Below, piece by piece: positions 58,315 through 64,000 of a stretch of DNA of 64,000 bases. Made by a program: the position numbers and the translations under genes. The number at the start of each line of letters is the position of its first letter. Position 1 is the stretch's first letter. A model generated the notes under the pieces. The model saw nothing but the letters and a program-made list of their open reading frames with translations, had not been told where the DNA came from and did not search any database. The stretch is taken from the NCBI GenBank assembly GCA_030737875.1, contig CM060920.1, positions 481,150,861 through 481,214,860 of the forward strand, given 5' to 3'. The DNA is from Allium sativum. Taxonomy: Eukaryota > Streptophyta > Magnoliopsida > Asparagales > Amaryllidaceae.

Positions 58315-59742
58315 TCATAGATTTTCCTCAGATGCATCAAGCGATTCTAGATAACTTAGCATAACCGAATTTATGGGATTACAGAAGATTTTGAGAGTGT
58401 TGCCAAGGCGAGTCACGAGCCTAACTACTCTCCTTTCACAATCAAGAACGACCCCATTTCTGGATAACCAATCCATTCCTAAAATTAGCCCATAGCCCGT
58501 GAAGCCCAACACATAAGCATCACATCTAAATTCAATGCTAAGTATGGAAATTTTCAAATCCAAACACATCATAGACAAATAAGCTGAGCCCCCAACTGGA
58601 TTCAAAACAACTAAGGGATCCTCTACTAAACTGGTGTTTAAGTGCAGTGATTCAACTAATGATGTAGAGATAAACGAATGTGATGCGCCCGAATCGAATA
58701 AGGTACGGATAGGATGATCAAATAGAAAAACTAAGCTTTCAACAGAAATGTATCTACCTCGTTCTTGCAGCGGTGGGACCGCGAGAGCCTGAACTTGTCC
58801 CCTTGCCTGCCCTGGTGCCATAAGAGCCTGCACCTGTCCTCCTGAGGTAGCTCCTGCCCTCTGCCCCTTCTTTGGGCAGTCCTTCACTAAATGTCCCGCA
58901 TCGCCACAATGAAAACAGCCTGTCTTCTTTTTCTTTCGGCAATCCTTGCTGAGATGGCCTGGTGTCCCACAGTTAAAACATTTCTTCTTTCCCTTGCCAT
59001 TATTGTCTTTACCACCCTTCTTGTTTTGCTGTTGTGGTTTCTTCTGATCCCCCTTCTTCTCGGGTGCCTTATCAGCTTTAGCACTTTTCTCCTCATGCAT
59101 AAGCGCCATTTCTACTAACTTCTCAATGGTGGCCCCCATCGGGATGTGGGTCATAGCCAACCCTTGCAATGGTTCATTCAAGCCATTCACGAACCTTAGA
59201 GCCTTCTTCTCCGGCGTGTTTACTAAGTCCAAGCCAAACCCTGCTAACTGATTAAATTTATTGACATATTCTTTCACTGATGAGCTTCCTTGCTTCAATG
59301 TCAAGAACCTTTCCATATATAGATTTTCTTCCGCCCTTGAGAGAAACTTCGCCTCGAACCTACGTCTGAAATCCGCCCAACAGTCAACAGGACGCTCCCC
59401 ATTAGTGACCTCCCACCAAAACGAGGCCTCTCCCTTCATCAACCAAGCTGCTAAACGAACTCTCTTCCCTTCTTCTACTTCAAAGATTTCTAGCAATTCT
59501 TCCACCTCCTTAAGCCAATCTCTAGCTTCCACAAACGTTTCTGACCCTTGAAATGGTTTTCCACCCATAGCCTTGAATTCCTTGCACGTCTTTGCAATAG
59601 CATCTACGCGAGGAGGAGGAGGAACGGGTGCAACTGGTGGTGGAGGAACATTGGCTGGACCTGCAGCGGCCCTAGCCTCCAATAGCCTCCTATACCATCC
59701 TGGTATCGTTACACCGTCGGGTAGATTAAGATCTTCAGCCAT
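58315..59742 (-). CDS. Gag (with protease) of the Tekay-type element
   Basis: 475 codons from ATG 59742, about 185 nt after the primer site. Residues 1-50 are Pro/Ala-rich. About 55-200 is the gag domain (GSETFVEARDWLKEVEELLEIF, SFWWEVTNGE, EYVNKFNQLAGFG). Two complete CCHC knuckles (C255-C268 CFNCGTPGHLSKDC, C276-C289 CFHCGDAGHLVKDC) follow a Lys/Gln-rich linker. The protease has LFDSGASHSFIS with Asp ~350 and LGMDWL. The frame ends at TGA 58315-58317 just before the reverse-transcriptase region; family members usually continue as one gag-pol frame, so this is likely a premature stop. Confidence 0.9.
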   Translation of the reverse strand: MAEDLNLPDGVTIPGWYRRLLEARAAAGPANVPPPPVAPVPPPPRVDAIAKTCKEFKAMGGKPFQGSETFVEARDWLKEVEELLEIFEVEEGKRVRLAAWLMKGEASFWWEVTNGERPVDCWADFRRRFEAKFLSRAEENLYMERFLTLKQGSSSVKEYVNKFNQLAGFGLDLVNTPEKKALRFVNGLNEPLQGLAMTHIPMGATIEKLVEMALMHEEKSAKADKAPEKKGDQKKPQQQNKKGGKDNNGKGKKKCFNCGTPGHLSKDCRKKKKTGCFHCGDAGHLVKDCPKKGQRAGATSGGQVQALMAPGQARGQVQALAVPPLQERGRYISVESLVFLFDHPIRTLFDSGASHSFISTSLVESLHLNTSLVEDPLVVLNPVGGSAYLSMMCLDLKISILSIEFRCDAYVLGFTGYGLILGMDWLSRNGVVLDCERRVVRLVTRLGNTLKIFCNPINSVMLSYLESLDASEENL

Positions 59743-59927
59743 GCTGAAACGAAAAAGGAAAGATTCAAAATGGAGAATTCGAAAGATAAAGATATGTGGC
59801 TATTGGGGATTATGTTCTTCTTAAAAACTTTTCTCTTTAAATTTCTCATTAAAACATGTTTTTGAAAACACTTCTTCCAAAAATAACTATTTTTCTAAAG
59901 TATTTTTATCTGTTCTGGTAACCTTAA

Positions 59928-59939
59928 GCTCTGATACCA
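59928..59939 (-). other. Primer binding site, initiator tRNA-Met, of the Tekay-type element
   Basis: The minus strand reads TGGTATCAGAGC, two bases after the LTR end (TTATTACA at 59942). Confidence 0.9.
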
Positions 59940-59941
59940 CG

Positions 59942-62810
59942 TGTAATAACCCACGTCCATTAATGTCACTCACGAAGGGAATGTATTAACTTCCATGGAG
60001 GTTATAAGTGAATATAGAACAGAAAAATTACAACAAGACAGATAGTAAATAGTACTTGGAAATCTAAAACTTCATTTTATTGCAGCGGAAATTAAACATG
60101 TTTGTTACATCATAAAACCATAGATCATAACCAAGTACAATATCCATCTTCATAAAAACAAAATACATAATCCCATTACATAAATAGCCATTAAAAAGAT
60201 AACAAGCTGGACTTTACTTCAACCGTCCAAGCTTTCCAAAGAGAGATGAAGCAATTCAATAAAACTCCACTAGAGCTGGGCCCAACCTAAGGACCTGGAG
60301 GGGGAAAAAGGATAGAAATAGAGGGGGTCAGACATAAAGTCTGGCGAGTATGATAATTCTAACAATACTATTATCAAAATAACTAGACTAAGCATAAGCT
60401 GGAAGATAAGTAAATGTCTATGAACTCTTAGGAAGATAAAGATAGCGTTTAAGATAACGTTAAAGATAACGGTAAAGGCACACCTAATTACTAACGACTG
60501 ATTACTACACTGCACCACACATTACTACACTGCACCACACCAGTCACCCTATTGTTTGATCCCACTTGCTTCACACAGAAACTTTATAAATAGCCTTATG
60601 TACCCCTAGCTGACTACATACGTGCCGTTTGCCCCTATCTCCACTAGGTGTACCCCACTACCCACTTTCAATCGGCTCCCTACTCGTAGATACCCGTGCT
60701 GGCCCCACAGTGGAGTGTATCACTCCCCTAAAGTGGCAACCCGATACAACTTGAGAATGCACGACTTATACTTACACGATGCAATAACGTCTTACCTACC
60801 AGCCCGGGTCCACACACGCATATGAAACCCGTTGGACTTGCGTTGCCACCGCTCCCTGTTTTGGCCTCTTACAGTCAAACCCAGCATGGGTGTCCCGTCC
60901 TCGACTTGGGTCGAGCCCACAAAGTTACGTTTGGGATACTGGTCGAAATGGGCCCCCACAAGCTACCCACCTAAGCTTGTCACTAGTATATCCCACTTAA
61001 CCCTCTTAGTCATGTTCATTTACATGTGTGTTTGGTTAAGTCTTACTAATCGTATTTCACATGCCACTAAGGGCACCCCCTAGATTCCTCATGCCACCCA
61101 AGGCACCTACTTAACCCCATGTCCCACCTTACATGTTTATCTGGTTAAGTATTTCTTAATTCATTCAGGCCATAACCTCATAAAGACCTCTCACATTAGA
61201 CTGGCATTTATGGCAGCTGGATTTGCCAGGCGAGTCCGGGCAGTCTTACACCATAATAGAGTCTAACCTCGTGTCTTTAAAACCGTTATGCTTTAGTTTA
61301 GGCCTAGGACCTCTCACATTAGGCTGACATTTGTGACCACTGGATTTGCCGGGCGGGTCCAGGCAGGTTTATGTCACAAACGAGTCCAACCTCGTGTCCT
61401 AAGCATTGATTAACACTTAAAATCTTTTACCCCAGTTTTAATAATTCCCTATTCAAATTATTAATTAAGTCAACTTTTAATGATGTCCATAATTGACTCA
61501 ATTATGGCCATCCACTTATGGCATGCAAAATCATATCAATTGCACCCCAACTTTTTAATATTAAATCCTTAATATTACCCCTACCCCACGCTTATACGTT
61601 CGCTTATTCAACGCATAATATAGGCTAGACTTGTATAGTCTAACACCTAGCACAAAGATAAATTATCACAACATATAAACAATTAAAATAAATCTAATCA
61701 TAATAGGGGTGAAACTTGCATAAACTACACATGTTAAGGATCAAAAGTGTCAACTTTTTAAATGTCTCAATTTATATGATATGATCATAGCCCAAATCTA
61801 TACATAAACTTGCATATGGGGTTTTTAGGCAACATAATGATGGTGTGAACTAGCATAGGATATCACATATGTCATAGCATAATTCTAGATGTCATAATAG
61901 ATGTCTTGGCATATGTTCATAACTTTTCTAATCAATCTAACTTGCATATGTGACTTGTCATATTGATCAACATAACCCAAACATGATGATTTAATTAATA
62001 TGAACTAACTAGCATAGATGGTAACATCATGGCCTTTTTAACATGTATGATTCATCATAACTTAGCATAGAAACTTTCAACATACATAACATCATCATAG
62101 CATGATTTACAACATATAAGATATCATCATCACATAACATTGGATTTACAATATACAAGATAACAAAAGGGTTTACAACAACATATATGATAATTCACAT
62201 CATCTACTCATAATCCATTCATAACTCAACTTAATTAAAATGATAATAATCTTGTTAAGATCATCATACTCACAATTTGGAGAAGAAAAGAGAGAGTTTT
62301 GCTTTGCTTTAGGGTTGAGAGAATTAGAATTGAATTTGCTTTTCTTCTTTCTTAGTTGGCGGCGGCTCCATTGATTTCCATGGCGATGGTATGACGGTAA
62401 TTATTCTATTTTAATTAGGTTTAGGGTTAGCATTAGGATGTATTTATAGGTGTAGGAAGTTATTTAGGACCATTTGATTAACCCTGAACCATGAGAACCA
62501 ATCAAATGCAAAATCTGCATTTGAGCGAATCGGCCCACGGGTTGATAGCCAAACACCCTGGATTAACCCCTAGTCGACCCAGCGAAGCTCGGGTCGACCT
62601 CAAAAATGGGCCGGTTCGGTTATTCCCCCTCCCAATTCACTGTTTTGAACTTTTTCGCATATTTATTTATTTAATTTTTAATATATATATATATATATAT
62701 ATCAATATATATATATTTCTCTACGCAACCCATTTCACTTAATTCTTTTCTAAAAATTAAGTATACTTTAATTTGTGAATTTTAATGTTATAAAATTACG
62801 GGGTGTTACA
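59942..62810 (-). repeat. 5' LTR of the Tekay-type element (minus sense)
   Basis: On the minus strand it runs TGTAACACCCC (62810) to GGGTTATTACA (59942); the terminal ATTACA differs from TGTTACA-type ends of the other copy (plus-strand TGTAATAACC vs TGTAACACCC). H1-type hairpin at 60329-60343; promoter at 62441-62600. Confidence 0.93.
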
Positions 62811-62815
62811 CACCG

Positions 62816-63849
62816 ACTCCTATTTCCTTGATTTCACGGCTCATAAGGACACACCGACTCCTCTTTGACTCACAACAAGGTTTTATTCAACCCAACCAAT
62901 TACACAATAGCCCTATAACTCTTCAATAGCACTTGATTCAGAGAGTAGAGAGTGTAGAGAGAAGAAGTTTTATCAAAACAGAATTGAATTCGGCAGAGTA
63001 TAAGTGTAAAAACCATAAAAATGATTAAGAATAATGGTACGATGAAAGAGGATGAAGATGGAGAAGAAGAGATGTTAGAAAATTCGGTTTTAACCTCTTT
63101 TTACAGGTTATGAAAGGTTGCAACGGTTCTGAAGCGTTTCAAATAATGAAAAGACACTTCCCTTCAAATTTAGAAAAATAACTGTTATACGTCGACATAC
63201 ATATTTTGCTATGTCAATGTAGCAATGTGTAAATTTTATTTTCAAAGAATTTATCAAGTATTTTGATATAAAATTAATTATGAAAATGCTTGAATAAAAT
63301 TCTAATGTTGTAAATCAATATTATATGATAGAAAAACGTATCAAAATACATTTTTAAACTATATAAATATATTTAGAAAATTATAAGGTTTTAAACTATA
63401 TAAAATATAAATAAAGTATATATATAAAACTTAAGTTTGAAAATGAAAGAAGAATGGAAGTAGAATAAAATAGAAAAACAAAATAGATAAGATTGAGGAT
63501 AAAAAGAAAACAAAAATAGAGAGGATTGAGGATATAATTGAAAATCAGAATTTGAATTTGAGTTTGAATTTTGAATTTGAACCTGGAGTGCTATATGGAG
63601 TCTAACAAAATCTAGACTCTATAAAAATATTATTCTTGAAATCTTGATTACTCATGAGTCTGGAATCTACTCTGAATTCTGAATCTCTAAAATCTCTTTA
63701 ACTGTACAGTCTTCAGTATTAATTCCTGTATACAAATTCTGCATATATATATATATATATATATATTCTAAATAAAGATGTTAGTATATATTTTATAATC
63801 AATGATAATTGAAATAAGGTTGTTGTCATCAAAACACCATTCTTCAACA
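62816..63849 (-). repeat. Ty1/copia 3' LTR, copy B, right part
   Basis: It resumes after the CACCG duplication (62811-62815) within the third 41-bp unit and ends CTTCAACA at 63849. The dyad pair is at 63188-63199 and 63210-63221; the second is degraded to TATGTCAATGTA. A (TA)n run near 63745-63767 is longer than in copy A. Confidence 0.78.
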
Positions 63850-64000
63850 ATCTCCCCCTTTTTGATGATGACAACCTTAGTTTATAAAATATCATACCTG
63901 TGTATACCTGTTTGATGATGATCTTCTTGTATTCCCCCTATCTATAAGAATTCTATAAAACTATGCCTATATTTTATAATTTCTCCCCCTTTGGCATTAT
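63850..64000 (-). other. Copia polypurine tract and 3' internal region, copy B
   Basis: ATCTCCCCCTTTTTGATGATG and two further CTCCCCC-type boxes repeat those at 49254-49393; the window ends inside. Confidence 0.7.

Larger units (their letters stand above)
51923..62810 (-). mobile_element. Full-length Ty3/gypsy chromovirus (Tekay type), 10,888 bp
   Basis: LTRs at 51923-54794 and 59942-62810 (2872 and 2869 bp) are near-identical. CACCG flanks both sides (51918-51922, 62811-62815), and the empty site is 48241-48245. On the minus strand: 5' LTR (59942-62810), initiator-Met primer site (59928-59939), gag, protease, RT, RNase H, integrase with chromodomain, polypurine tract (54795-54808), 3' LTR. 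Long LTRs, this primer site and the chromodomain fit the Tekay/Del group. Five premature stops make this copy inactive. Confidence 0.95.
50489..64000 (+). repeat. Direct duplication, copy B (interrupted by the Tekay element)
   Basis: It repeats 32198-33251 and 47842 onward in the same order and with about 95% similarity by eye. It is uninterrupted at the Tat site (TTTTC 51531-51535) and broken at 51923 by the Tekay-type element. It continues beyond the window. Confidence 0.8.

Overview
This window looks like nuclear DNA of a flowering plant, taken from a region made almost entirely of nested transposable elements. I see no host gene that I can defend. The evidence is AT-rich DNA; plant-type Ty3/gypsy elements of the Tat lineage (dual RNase H, antisense ORFs) and the chromovirus/Tekay type (chromodomain, initiator-Met tRNA primer site); a Sirevirus-like Ty1/copia end; plant LINE fragments; and very long LTRs. 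The species, and even monocot versus eudicot, cannot be told from sequence alone.

Layout. 1-1240 is an LTR fragment. 1240-2765 is a decayed minus-strand LINE (ORF1 and the start of the endonuclease). 3175-20215 is an old minus-strand LTR of about 3.3 kb, split by a complete non-autonomous element at 4108-17874. That element has two ~6.1 kb LTRs, only 1.1 kb of non-coding internal DNA, and the target duplication CCCGT. Its right LTR carries a further 419-bp solo-LTR-like insertion. 20216-21859 holds diverged tandem repeats. 21865-29427 is a long plus-strand solo LTR (duplication AAAAT) carrying a SINE-like piece, a MITE and inverted LTR fragments. 29433-32190 is unclassified.

From about 32198 to the window end a unit of about 3.7 kb (LINE reverse-transcriptase fragment, copia 3' LTR, copia 3' region) is present twice in direct order. 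Copy A is interrupted by a 14.6-kb Tat element (33257-47841, duplication TTTTC). Copy B is interrupted by a 10.9-kb Tekay-type element (51923-62810, duplication CACCG). Each copy keeps the empty site of the other copy's insertion, so both elements most simply arrived after the duplication.

The Tat element has an open gag-protease frame ending in UAG followed by CAAUUA, a broken pol, an 84-bp minisatellite, and an antisense transcription unit with its own promoter-like region and candidate introns. The Tekay element's gag-pol is one frame with five premature stops. The most unusual signal is a compact module of three abutting hairpins near the 3' ends of several diverged LTRs. Its first stem shows compensatory changes between families.
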